From assembly GCF_010435915.1 (NCBI RefSeq), contig NZ_JAAFZH010000003.1:124001-188000 (forward strand): a DNA stretch of 64,000 nt, in the 5' to 3' direction. Source of the stretch: Spirosoma terrae. Its GTDB lineage: Bacteria > Bacteroidota > Bacteroidia > Cytophagales > Spirosomataceae. A program made the position numbers and the translations under genes. The stretch's first letter is position 1, and each line of letters begins with the position of its first letter. The notes below the pieces were generated by a model. The model was not told the DNA's origin. It worked only from the letters and a program-made list of their open reading frames with translations, and did not search any database. Below, piece by piece: positions 52,207 to 60,706 of the stretch.

Positions 52207-52590
52207 TTAGTCGTTACCAGTGGTCACCGTCGTTTTCTTGTCTTTGGTGGCCATTTCTGATTTTGGCTGTGCCGACGTGCTGGCTCCCTGCATTTTGTAG
52301 TTACGTACCGCTACGTCCATATCGGGCGTGTGGTCTACCGTAACACCGGCGCTGGGCTGCGTACCTGGCATTGGGTGTTTATAGTTGGCCAGCGGACCTG
52401 CTACTGTTCCCGGAGCGGGTACCGATACTGCTTTCTGATCAGACCAGGTGCGCGCTACGGCTGCTTTGTTGCCATGTTTGTAGTTGTGAACAGAATACGT
52501 TACGTCTTTACGTAACTTGTTGTTATCCTGAGCAAATGTGGTTAAGCCTGCAAGGCCAATAAGGGCTAATGTGAACAAATATGGTTTCAT
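52207..52590 (-). CDS. Hypothetical secreted protein
   Basis: 127 residues with a signal peptide (MKPYLFTLALIGLAGLTTFA, then Q). Mature part is polar and short-repeat-like: SVHNYKHGNKA, ANYKHPMPGTQ and VRNYKMQGAST give three NYK motifs. No recognised domain. It is the gene immediately downstream (minus strand) of the two-component system at 52757-54813, so that system may control it. Confidence 0.6.
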   Translation of the reverse strand: MKPYLFTLALIGLAGLTTFAQDNNKLRKDVTYSVHNYKHGNKAAVARTWSDQKAVSVPAPGTVAGPLANYKHPMPGTQPSAGVTVDHTPDMDVAVRNYKMQGASTSAQPKSEMATKDKKTTVTTGND

Positions 52591-52756
52591 GACTTATGAC
52601 GAATTTTAGTTGGTCAATGCCAGCTGATTTTGTTTATCGCTGATTGACACTACAAAGGTCAGAAGCCGGTGTTAGCCTCGTGTTAGAGTGACATTAGAAC
52701 GAGATTAGAAATTAGATTTTTTGTGATTATTGGTGAAATAATAGAATCATATTGAC

Positions 52757-54118
52757 TTATTGAGGAAGGGTTATGGTAAACGTTGTTCCTTTTTCCGAAC
52801 CGGAATCTACCTGAATAGTACCCTGGTGAAGTTGAATGATACGATCGGTGAGCGATAGGCCAATGCCATGACCGGGCTTGCCACTTGAATTGCGTCCTCG
52901 CTGAAAAGGAATAAAAATATCAGCCAGTTGTTCGGCTGGAATGGCGGGGCCTGTATTGTGGACCGTAAGCTCGATCTGCTTTCCCTGCTTCATTAAGCGT
53001 ACGTTAGCGGAATGAGTATCGGAAAATTTACCGCCGTTTTCCATAAGATTTAGAAAAGCAATACGTAGTAGCTCCTCGCTTCCTCTGATCCACCAGCCAT
53101 TCGCTGAATTACTGTCGTTTTCTATCGTTACGTAGATCGTGTATTGCGGATTTAAACGCTCTACTTCAAGATGGACCTGCTTTAACAATACATCCAGTTG
53201 AATGGCCCCCATCGGAACGGCAGAGGCATCCATACTGGCTTTTGCCAGCGCCAGTAGTCCGTTTGTCAATCGGTTCAGGCCACGTACATCGTCGAGCACC
53301 GAGCGGTGAGTTGCCCGCATTTCGTCGGGATCGTCGTTGGCCAGCAGCGACACTTCCAGCTGTCCCGTAATGGCAGTCAGGGGGGTACGTAGCTCATGGG
53401 AGGCATGGGAGATAAAAGCCCGTTGCACCCGAAATGATTCTTCCAGGCGGTTGAGCATCCGATTGAATCGCTGGGCTAGCTGCGTAAATTCATCAATATT
53501 AGGTCCTTCCGGCAGCCGGACGGATAAATGAAGCGCATTGATCTCATCAATACGTTTATTGATCTGATTGATAGGTTGTAATACCTTTCCAGCCAGAAAA
53601 CCTCCGGCCAGAAGCATCAGCAAGGTCATCACAAACCAGCCCATGCCTAAAAGCACAGCCAGGTTATGATTCGATTCGCGGCCAAACGTATCGACGGCTG
53701 AAGCGAAAATGACGTAGTGCGTTGGGTTTTCGATAAAAAAAACGCCGACCACCTCCCGTTCCGCATTTTGTTCATACACTTCTTTGTTCTGCCGAACGCG
53801 TTTCAGCGTGGCCGCGGAGAAGGTCAGGTGGTCGGTGCCGCTTTCGTATACAAGCTGGTCGGTACTATCGTAAATAACAATTTCTTCCTGCGGTAGGACC
53901 GTCAACTGATTTTTGTCCATCAGCTTATACAACGCCGGGCTTACGCGATCCAGTCCGTATAGCAGATGCCCCGCCGTCATGGCTTCAGATCGCAACCGAT
54001 TCCGAAAAATCGTCTGTCGATGTTGTTCCGCAAACAAGTAAATCAGTACGCAGAAAATAGCCAGTAGCACAGACACTATGCCCGTGAACAGAAAGGCCAG
54101 GCGATGGCGAATGCTCAT
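52757..54118 (-). CDS. Membrane sensor histidine kinase
   Basis: 453 residues. Two membrane helices (9-31 and about 152-175) enclose a periplasmic sensor region of roughly 120 residues. HAMP at 176-230 (VLQPINQINKRIDEINALHL), H-box FISHASHELRTPLTA near 238-252, N-box LMENGGKFSDT, G-boxes HNTGPAIP and GHGIGLSLTDRI. Overlaps the start region of its upstream response regulator by 4 nt, the usual sign of translational coupling. Confidence 0.93.
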   Translation of the reverse strand: MSIRHRLAFLFTGIVSVLLAIFCVLIYLFAEQHRQTIFRNRLRSEAMTAGHLLYGLDRVSPALYKLMDKNQLTVLPQEEIVIYDSTDQLVYESGTDHLTFSAATLKRVRQNKEVYEQNAEREVVGVFFIENPTHYVIFASAVDTFGRESNHNLAVLLGMGWFVMTLLMLLAGGFLAGKVLQPINQINKRIDEINALHLSVRLPEGPNIDEFTQLAQRFNRMLNRLEESFRVQRAFISHASHELRTPLTAITGQLEVSLLANDDPDEMRATHRSVLDDVRGLNRLTNGLLALAKASMDASAVPMGAIQLDVLLKQVHLEVERLNPQYTIYVTIENDSNSANGWWIRGSEELLRIAFLNLMENGGKFSDTHSANVRLMKQGKQIELTVHNTGPAIPAEQLADIFIPFQRGRNSSGKPGHGIGLSLTDRIIQLHQGTIQVDSGSEKGTTFTITLPQ

Positions 54119-54804
54119 TTTTCTTTCAGTACGTATCCCATACCAACCAGTGTATGGATGAGTTTTACGGGCGAGTCTTTATCGATTTTGGCGCGTAAAT
54201 AACTGATATAGACGTCGATGACGTTCGTTCCTGTATCGAAGCCAACTTCCCAGACCTGTTCGGCAATATCGACGCGGGAAACAACCCGACCGGCATTTTT
54301 CATCAGGTATTCCAGCAAAGTATACTCCCTGGCCGTCAGATCGATTGTTTTTCCCATCCGGCGGGCTACCCGTTCGTGTAGATCGAGTTCCAGATCCGCA
54401 ACACGTAGCATCCGATCCGAATCGGTGTTGTTTTCGGACCGACGTAGCAGCGCTTTGATGCGCGCCAGTAGTTCCAGAAAGTCGAAAGGTTTTACCAGAT
54501 AATCATCGGCACCGGCCTCAAAACCCAGCAATTTATCGGCCGTCGTATCCATAGCCGTTAGCATCAGAATTGGTAATTGTTTGTGCCGACTTCGGATATA
54601 CTGCGCCAGTTCTAAGCCACTGATATCGGGCAGGTTAACGTCCAGAATGGCCAGGTCGAACGACTGCTGGGCTAACAAAAGCTTTCCGGCCTGACCAGTG
54701 AGCGCTATTTCGGCCTCATACGATTGTGTTTCCAGGCCTTTCTTAATAAAAGTGGCCACTTTAAGCTCGTCTTCAACTAGTAAAAGTCGAGGTTTTACGT
54801 TCAT
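54115..54804 (-). CDS. OmpR/PhoB-type response regulator
   Basis: About 229 residues from the ATG at 54804 (54813 gives three more). Receiver: LLLVEDELKVATFI, LAILDVNLPDISG with the phospho-acceptor Asp, ADDYLVKPFDFLEL. Winged helix: RMGKTIDLTAREYTLLEYLM and GTNVIDVYISYLRAKIDKD. Its stop overlaps the start of the kinase, so the pair is an operon. Targets unknown; the secreted protein at 52207 and the M48 lipoprotein across the divergent region are the neighbours. Confidence 0.93.
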   Translation of the reverse strand: MNVKPRLLLVEDELKVATFIKKGLETQSYEAEIALTGQAGKLLLAQQSFDLAILDVNLPDISGLELAQYIRSRHKQLPILMLTAMDTTADKLLGFEAGADDYLVKPFDFLELLARIKALLRRSENNTDSDRMLRVADLELDLHERVARRMGKTIDLTAREYTLLEYLMKNAGRVVSRVDIAEQVWEVGFDTGTNVIDVYISYLRAKIDKDSPVKLIHTLVGMGYVLKEK

Positions 54805-54813
54805 AATGATCAA

Positions 54814-55295
54814 TCAGGTGTATAAACGGCTTTCAAAACCACTGCAACTGTCAACAAAGTAGGTTTAACTGCTAAATTTAGCTAATAAACAATGCATCAG
54901 GAAAGGAAGCATTGGTTTCATCAGTGTATAATAAGGTACTAGTAAAAGAAATATTACTTGATGGGCTTAAAGTCTTATCCAGAAATCAACGAGCGTTTTT
55001 CTGATCGGTGAAAAGCGGTTAGAGAGGCCTTTTCATCGATCAGAAATTCAGGAGGTTAGCGATTGTTATATAGGATGTATTGTATGAAAGTTTAGTCAAA
55101 ACTCACTAATTAGGGTTCGATTTCATTTAAAACCGGGAATTTTTCTTAACGTGGATAAGGGTATATACTTAACAACGTCACGATTGAAATCCTGTCAAAC
55201 AAATACTGGGTGGTTCCGAGTTTATGCTGGATATAAAATAGTCCATGTGCCTTTTGACTTCGGAAAGTCACATGGGGCTTTATGCACATTCTACC
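54814..55295. other. 482-bp divergent region with an isolated 18-bp hairpin
   Basis: No gene seen. Arms 54998-55015 and 55029-55046 match at 17 of 18 positions around a 13-nt loop, far from any stop codon. A second partial inverted pair (CCATGTG/CACATGG, about 55243-55275) sits right before the M48 start. Confidence 0.5.
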
Positions 55296-56765
55296 ATGTA
55301 TAGACTATCATACCACAAATTACTCACTGTTACCATAGCGCTACTGCTGGTTTGGGCCTGCGCCCGTAATCCAGTTACCGGAAAACGGGAAATAAACCTG
55401 ATGTCTACTGAGCAGGAAATTGCGATAGGGAAAGAATCACATCCGTCTGTTATTGCTACTATGGGCCTTTATGAAGACAAGGCACTGCAGGCCTTTATGG
55501 ACGAAAAAGGAAAAGCAATGGCTAAGATTTCGCATCGCCCTGATCTTCCCTACCAGTTTTACATCGTTGATTCGCCTATTGTCAATGCTTTTGCGGTACC
55601 AGGGGGCTACGTTTATTTTACGCGTGGTATTTTAGCTCATTTCAATAATGAAGCTGAGTTTGCTGGCGTGCTTGGTCACGAAATTGGCCATATCACGGCC
55701 AAACACGCAGCCCGCTCCCAGAAGAGTCAGTTACTCAGCACTCTGGCTCTACTGGGAGGGGCGGTCCTGGCTCCTCAGGTTGTTGGTCAGAACATCGAAG
55801 CGCTTCAGCAGGGACTGGGACTTTTATCGCTAAAGTACAGCCGTGATCACGAGTCAGAGTCCGACAAGCTCGGCGTAGAATATTCCAGTAAGATCGGTTA
55901 TGACGCTAGTCAGATGGCTGATTTTTTTGGCACGCTTAAGCGCATCTCTGACAAATCAGGGCAGGCCATACCTCAGTTCATGTCGACTCATCCCGATCCG
56001 GGAAATCGCTTCACGCGCGTACATGAATTGGCAAAAGACTACCAAGCTAAAAACCCCGCTTCTTATCAGGTAAATCGCGATCGATATCTACAACTGATTA
56101 ATGGCATTATCTACGGAGAAGACCCTAAGCAGGGCTTTGTTGAAAATGGTTATTTCTATCATCCTGAACTGCGGTTTCAATTTCCGGTTCCCAATAGCTG
56201 GCAGTCTCAAAACTCACCAAGCCAGTTTCAGATGGTCGCTAAAGACGGTAAATCCGCAATGATTCTCATGCTGGCCAAAGGAAGCTCGCTGGACGAAGCC
56301 GCCCAAAATTTAGTAAAAGAGCTGAGCCTGAATGTACTGGAGAGCAATAAAACTACAATCAATGGCAATCCCGCCTATGTACTGATTTCGCGGCAACAAC
56401 AGCAGCAGCAACAGGGGCAGCAACAAGATCCTAAAACGGCACTCCAGATTGGAACCTGGCTGATTCAGTATAACAACGCCGTTTATGCACTACATGGCCT
56501 AGCTGCTTCTGCTGATTTCAATGCTAGTTTTGGTACGTTTAAGCAGGTAGCCGAAAATTTCCGCTCGCTGACTGATCCAGACAAACTCAATCGAAAGCCA
56601 TCGCGCGTACTCGTAAAAACGTCTCCCCGCGATGGTTCATTCCGCGAAGTGGTAAGTGCGTTGGGAATGCCAGCCAGTCGGGTAGATGAGGCCGGTATAC
56701 TAAATGGTCTTAAAGCTGATGACCGCGTAGCAAGAGGCACTTTGATTAAGATTATCAGCCAATAG
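55296..56765 (+). CDS. M48 family zinc metallopeptidase, lipoprotein
   Basis: Start at 55296 gives MYRLSYHKLLTVTIALLLVW, then AC, a lipobox near 22; an earlier ATG at 55245 adds 17 residues. About 489 residues. Zinc site VLGHEIGHITAKHAARSQ with the third ligand in SRDHESESDKLGVEY, as in BepA/HtpX-type M48 proteases. The C-terminal half (from about 290) is a non-catalytic domain including a Gln run (RQQQQQQQGQQQ) and ends with a LysM-like/PDZ-unlike small fold. Likely periplasmic quality control of outer-membrane proteins. Confidence 0.9.
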   Translation: MYRLSYHKLLTVTIALLLVWACARNPVTGKREINLMSTEQEIAIGKESHPSVIATMGLYEDKALQAFMDEKGKAMAKISHRPDLPYQFYIVDSPIVNAFAVPGGYVYFTRGILAHFNNEAEFAGVLGHEIGHITAKHAARSQKSQLLSTLALLGGAVLAPQVVGQNIEALQQGLGLLSLKYSRDHESESDKLGVEYSSKIGYDASQMADFFGTLKRISDKSGQAIPQFMSTHPDPGNRFTRVHELAKDYQAKNPASYQVNRDRYLQLINGIIYGEDPKQGFVENGYFYHPELRFQFPVPNSWQSQNSPSQFQMVAKDGKSAMILMLAKGSSLDEAAQNLVKELSLNVLESNKTTINGNPAYVLISRQQQQQQQGQQQDPKTALQIGTWLIQYNNAVYALHGLAASADFNASFGTFKQVAENFRSLTDPDKLNRKPSRVLVKTSPRDGSFREVVSALGMPASRVDEAGILNGLKADDRVARGTLIKIISQ

Positions 56766-56827
56766 ATAACGCCTGCAGTAAATAAATCCGGTTATAATCC
56801 TTCGCTTTTCAGCAAAGCCACCTGTGA

Positions 56828-56871
56828 AGTCTGATGCTACGTATTAAGCACTTGATACGTAGCATCAGACT
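56828..56871 (+). terminator. 17-bp perfect hairpin after the M48 gene
   Basis: Arms 56828-56844 and 56855-56871 are exact reverse complements with a 10-nt loop, followed by TTTATTTCT. Arms contain TACGTA-type sequence. Confidence 0.8.
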
Positions 56872-56962
56872 TTATTTCTAAGAATTTTCTAAGCATTGTT
56901 TAAGCTCATCCTAAGGTGTTGAAACGAGATTTGTTGGATAGAATCCCAAACTACGTCTCCAC

Positions 56963-57100
56963 ATGAACATTCTAGCGCTACTTACCCGGTCAGTCTTCGC
57001 ACTCGTATTTTTTGCCTTATCTATGTCAATGATTCAGGTTTGGAAGCTCGGCGAAGACCTGCGAAATCGACTGAATCTGAAAGAATTTTTGTTGCACTAG
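56963..57100 (+). CDS. Small single-pass membrane protein
   Basis: 45 residues: MNILALLTRSVFALVFFALS, then MSMIQVWKLGEDLRNRLNLK and EFLLH. One helix at about 4-25 and an amphipathic charged end. The start is a good ATG after an AT-rich leader, and the gene lies between a terminator and the GH13 gene. Resembles the small helix-plus-amphipath proteins near sugar-metabolism genes, but has no family name. Confidence 0.5.
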   Translation: MNILALLTRSVFALVFFALSMSMIQVWKLGEDLRNRLNLKEFLLH

Positions 57101-57186
57101 AAGTACGATTGCCTCATAACCAAGAATTAGTAATCTATATGGCTGATAAATCAGTTTAACTGGTAGCCATCTTAATTCCGTATCTT

Positions 57187-58935
57187 ATGATGAGTCAACC
57201 AGATCCAGGCAGACGGACGCTGGGCGTAACGTTTACGGCCGAACAAACCGCTCATGTGGTTGTATGGGCTCCTCTGGCCAAAAGTATTGCCGTTGCTGTC
57301 AATAGCGATCCTCAAACAATACCGCTAGCGAAGGATGAAGAAGGGTATTGGCACACCAATACTGAGCAAATTAAACCCGGCGACCTGTATAAGTTCGTAA
57401 TTAACAATGAGATCGAGTACGCTGATCCTGCAGCGCTTATGTTGCCGCATGGCATATTTGGTTCGTCGCAGGCGTTTGATACAAGTAGTTTTTACTGGGA
57501 GGACGAACACTGGATCAATCCCCCCGTTGACGAATACATCATTTACGAACTTGATATTAATGGCTTTACCCCCGAAGGAACCATTAAGGCCATTATCAAA
57601 AAGCTGTCGTATCTGAAAAAACTGGGGGTCAATGCAATGTTGATCCGGCCTGTTGTGCCTTTCCCGGAATCGCGCGAACGTAGTGGTGGTTTTTTATACG
57701 CCGTTCAGGCTTCGTATGGTACTCCGGCTCACCTGCAGCAGTTAGTCAATGCCTGCCATTTTGAAGGCATTGCCGTTATACTGGATCTGGCTTATAACGG
57801 ACCCTCTCAGCGCAGAAACATGGTCATTGATACAGGACGTAGTGGCCGTAAACAGAGTGCCCAACAGCACAGAGCTATTCTTGATCAGGAGACTCAGCGC
57901 GAAGCCGATCAGCGGTATCTGATTGAAAACGCGCTCATGTGGTTTCGCGATTTTCATGTCGATGCGCTCCGGCTGGAAGATTTTCACGCGCAGGCCGATT
58001 GGGAAGAACTACTTCAGTCGATCCGTAGCCACACGAACGCACTGACGAACCAGACAGGACGCCATTATTACCTACTGATTGAGCACGAAACCCCTGGTAA
58101 GATCGTATCGGGTTGCGACGATAGTGAACGTAGCGTATCGGTAAAGTCCATCGACGAATCTAATACGTTGGGCTATTATGATGACTGCAAGAATGCCAGG
58201 CATCAGTCCAGAGCGTTTCAGGAGAATTACATCTATGATCAGCAGTTTTCGTCGGTTCTGAAGTCGTTTTTTGATCGGGAAGATGACATGAGTCAGGGCG
58301 AGCCGATGATTTCGATTTCGCAAAATTGTAATCGCTCTAATAATTATCTCTTCCAAACGTACTCAGATGAATATATCGATCGTGAATCGCTAAAGTTGAT
58401 GGCGGGCTACATTATGGTGAGTCCATGTATCCCCACCGTATTTATGGGCGAAGAATGGGGCATGGCGAATCCCTTTCGGGAGGTAATGGAAAGTGCACTT
58501 GTAGGGAGCGGCTGCTCCGAAAGCACAGTTGCGCAGGTGGAAAAAACGGCCGCTGTAGCCGCGTTGCCCTGGGAGAACCTAAGTCAGTGCGCCGATAAGA
58601 CATTGTTTAGCTATTATCAGGCGCTTACCCGCCTACGTCGACAACAACCGGCACTTTATCATCTGAATCGTCGGCAAACGGAGACTATTCACGACGAAGA
58701 GCAGCAAACCATGATTTTGCATCGTTGGTATAAAAACAACCACGTACTGTGTCTGATGAATTTTTCGCCCGAGAAGCAGACTATGAAAGTGCCTGATCTC
58801 TCGAAAGAATGGCAGAAGTTGCTCGACTCGGGCGATCCCGTCTGGCAGGGGCTTCAGGCATCCCCCGATCGACTGGCTGATGCGGATACCATCACGCTGC
58901 AACCCGAATCCATTGTTATTTATAAAGCAGTCTAG
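57187..58935 (+). CDS. TreZ-like GH13 protein, probably catalytically inactive
   Basis: 582 residues. Domain order of malto-oligosyltrehalose trehalohydrolase (GH13_10): an N-terminal CBM48-like domain (10-100; HVVVWAPLAKSIAV), a TIM barrel (IIYELDINGFTPEGT at 118; FMGEEWG at 419) and a C-terminal beta domain. The catalytic positions are altered: region I DLAYNG (Gly205 for His), nucleophile region RLEDFH (Glu264 for Asp), and region IV QNCNR (Cys381, Asn382 for His-Asp). Only the acid-base Glu299 (LLIEHE) remains. No TreY gene is adjacent. It may bind alpha-glucan or regulate its neighbours rather than hydrolyse. Confidence 0.85.
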   Translation: MMSQPDPGRRTLGVTFTAEQTAHVVVWAPLAKSIAVAVNSDPQTIPLAKDEEGYWHTNTEQIKPGDLYKFVINNEIEYADPAALMLPHGIFGSSQAFDTSSFYWEDEHWINPPVDEYIIYELDINGFTPEGTIKAIIKKLSYLKKLGVNAMLIRPVVPFPESRERSGGFLYAVQASYGTPAHLQQLVNACHFEGIAVILDLAYNGPSQRRNMVIDTGRSGRKQSAQQHRAILDQETQREADQRYLIENALMWFRDFHVDALRLEDFHAQADWEELLQSIRSHTNALTNQTGRHYYLLIEHETPGKIVSGCDDSERSVSVKSIDESNTLGYYDDCKNARHQSRAFQENYIYDQQFSSVLKSFFDREDDMSQGEPMISISQNCNRSNNYLFQTYSDEYIDRESLKLMAGYIMVSPCIPTVFMGEEWGMANPFREVMESALVGSGCSESTVAQVEKTAAVAALPWENLSQCADKTLFSYYQALTRLRRQQPALYHLNRRQTETIHDEEQQTMILHRWYKNNHVLCLMNFSPEKQTMKVPDLSKEWQKLLDSGDPVWQGLQASPDRLADADTITLQPESIVIYKAV

Positions 58936-58955
58936 TTGCTGCCTGAAACGTAACG

Positions 58956-59000
58956 GGCGTCAATACGTATCAATCGATAAAAGAGGTACGTATTGACGCC
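58956..59000. terminator. 14-bp two-way hairpin
   Basis: Arms 58956-58969 and 58987-59000 pair perfectly (GGCGTCAATACGTA and its complement) between the convergent GH13 and trehalase genes. Confidence 0.75.
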
Positions 59001-59005
59001 TTATA

Positions 59006-60622
59006 CTACTTGGGTTCGGTCAGTAAACGTAGCAACACGCCGTTTGTCCAGCCGAAACCATCCTGATTTGGGTATTCTCCTCCTTTGGCGGCTTCGGTAT
59101 GAACAACGTCATATTTTTCCACCATCTTACCAGACGATTTATAGACCCGCAAATTTTCGGTTACCCAATTCTTTTTAATCCGATTGGCCAGTGGTAGTTG
59201 CTGATAATTGCGTAATCCCTGAATAGCGATCCATTGTAGGGGAGCCCAGCCGTTGGGCGCATCCCACTGTTCGCCTGTCGACGACAACGTAGTAACCAGG
59301 CCGCCGGGTTTCAGAAACGACTGTTTCAGCTTGCGGGCCACCGCAACGCTTTGTGGGCCCGTTGCCATTTTTACGAAAAGCGGAAAAACCCCGGCCAATG
59401 AATAAATCGATGACTGTTTTCTGGCTACGAAGTCGTAATCGACATAAAACTGGTTTTTAGCGCTCCAGCAGTATCGCTGAATAGCCGACCGGCGCTGTTG
59501 AGCCAGTTTGGCGTATTGTTCCGCTTTGGTACGATCTCCTTTTAGCCGGTACGTATCAGCTAGTGTCTGTTCCAGATTAACGAGTAGTGAGTTGAGGTCA
59601 ACCGGAATAAAATCTGTCGTATGAATAGTACGTAGGTTTTTGCCATTACGAAACCAGCGGCTACTGAAATCCCAGCCCGATTCGGCCGCTGCGCGCAGGT
59701 GCCGGTAAAGCACCTGCGGGTCTTTCGCATTCCGGGCAAGCTTTACGTCTTCCCGATACGATTCCGGGCGTGGCGTAGTCTTGTCATCGTAATAGCGATT
59801 GAGGAAAACACCATCGTCCAGCCGGACGATACGTCGGTAGGCGGGTTGCTGTGCCGTTAACTGCGCTTTCCCGTCCATCCAGAAGTCATACTCCCGTTGC
59901 AATTCAGGCAGGTAACGTAGCAAGACCCGACGGCCCTGCATTTCGCTGAGCAGATTAACCATGTAAGAGAAAAACGGCGGTTGCGACCGACCCAGAAAGT
60001 ATGTCCGGTTGCCATTGGGAATGAAACCAAAGGTTCGGATCAGGTACGCAAAATTGTCTACCATGTTCTGAATCTGGACTGTTTTACCGGAGGCTCTTAA
60101 GCCTAGCATGGTAAAATAACTATCCCAATAGTAAATCTCGACGAAGCGTCCGCCGGGTACTACGTAGGGCTTGGGTAACGCAATCAGGGAGCCGATCTGC
60201 TGGCCCTCTTTGAGCGGTGGGCTGGCTGGCCGGGTTAAAATCGGCCATAAACTCTGAATATGCTGTTGAGCTGACTGGCCCGGTTTGCTGGTATAGCCTG
60301 ACGCTGGCTTAGGCGGCAACGTAAAGTGCTGACTAACAAAATTTTTCAGGTTAAAACCAGGCCGTTGCCGGGCTGTTTCATAGTTGGCTAAAATAGTAGC
60401 TGGTGGAAAGGTAGGTGTACAATCGGCAAACGTTTTCGAATCGGGAAAAACGTTGCTAAGCTGAACGGCTTTAAACAACTTGCCAAATTGCTCGTCGGGG
60501 CTTAGAAGCGGTTTCTTTTCGGCTACTGGTGTGGTTTTTTTTACGGCGCGCTGGCTTAGAGCCAGATTTGCCGTAAAAAGGTGAAATGTAAGTAATAAAA
60601 GAAGTTTGATTGGTTGCAACAT
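59006..60622 (-). CDS. treA: Periplasmic trehalase (GH37)
   Basis: 538 residues with a signal peptide (MLQPIKLLLLLTFHLFTANL, then ALSQ). Hydrolyses alpha,alpha-trehalose to two glucose in the periplasm. Both trehalase signatures are intact: PGGRFVEIYYWDSY near 162-175 and QWDAPNGWAP near 453-462; catalytic acid Asp in ESGWDFSSRW near 313 and the base Glu in GGEYPNQDGFGWTNG near 513-527. It is convergent with the GH13 gene and 84 nt downstream of the trehalose synthase gene. Confidence 0.95.
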   Translation of the reverse strand: MLQPIKLLLLLTFHLFTANLALSQRAVKKTTPVAEKKPLLSPDEQFGKLFKAVQLSNVFPDSKTFADCTPTFPPATILANYETARQRPGFNLKNFVSQHFTLPPKPASGYTSKPGQSAQQHIQSLWPILTRPASPPLKEGQQIGSLIALPKPYVVPGGRFVEIYYWDSYFTMLGLRASGKTVQIQNMVDNFAYLIRTFGFIPNGNRTYFLGRSQPPFFSYMVNLLSEMQGRRVLLRYLPELQREYDFWMDGKAQLTAQQPAYRRIVRLDDGVFLNRYYDDKTTPRPESYREDVKLARNAKDPQVLYRHLRAAAESGWDFSSRWFRNGKNLRTIHTTDFIPVDLNSLLVNLEQTLADTYRLKGDRTKAEQYAKLAQQRRSAIQRYCWSAKNQFYVDYDFVARKQSSIYSLAGVFPLFVKMATGPQSVAVARKLKQSFLKPGGLVTTLSSTGEQWDAPNGWAPLQWIAIQGLRNYQQLPLANRIKKNWVTENLRVYKSSGKMVEKYDVVHTEAAKGGEYPNQDGFGWTNGVLLRLLTEPK

Positions 60623-60638
60623 AGCGAACGATCGTCTG

Positions 60639-60672
60639 CATTCCTGCCCAGGCGATCGTCTGGGCAGGAATG
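60639..60672. terminator. 13-bp hairpin between treS and treA
   Basis: Arms 60639-60651 and 60660-60672 pair perfectly around GCGATCGT, in the 84-nt gap between the two minus-strand genes. The octamer GATCGTCTG occurs on both sides of the left arm. Confidence 0.6.
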
Positions 60673-60706
60673 GATAGTACTAAAACGGCCTGATTATTCT
60701 GTTTAT

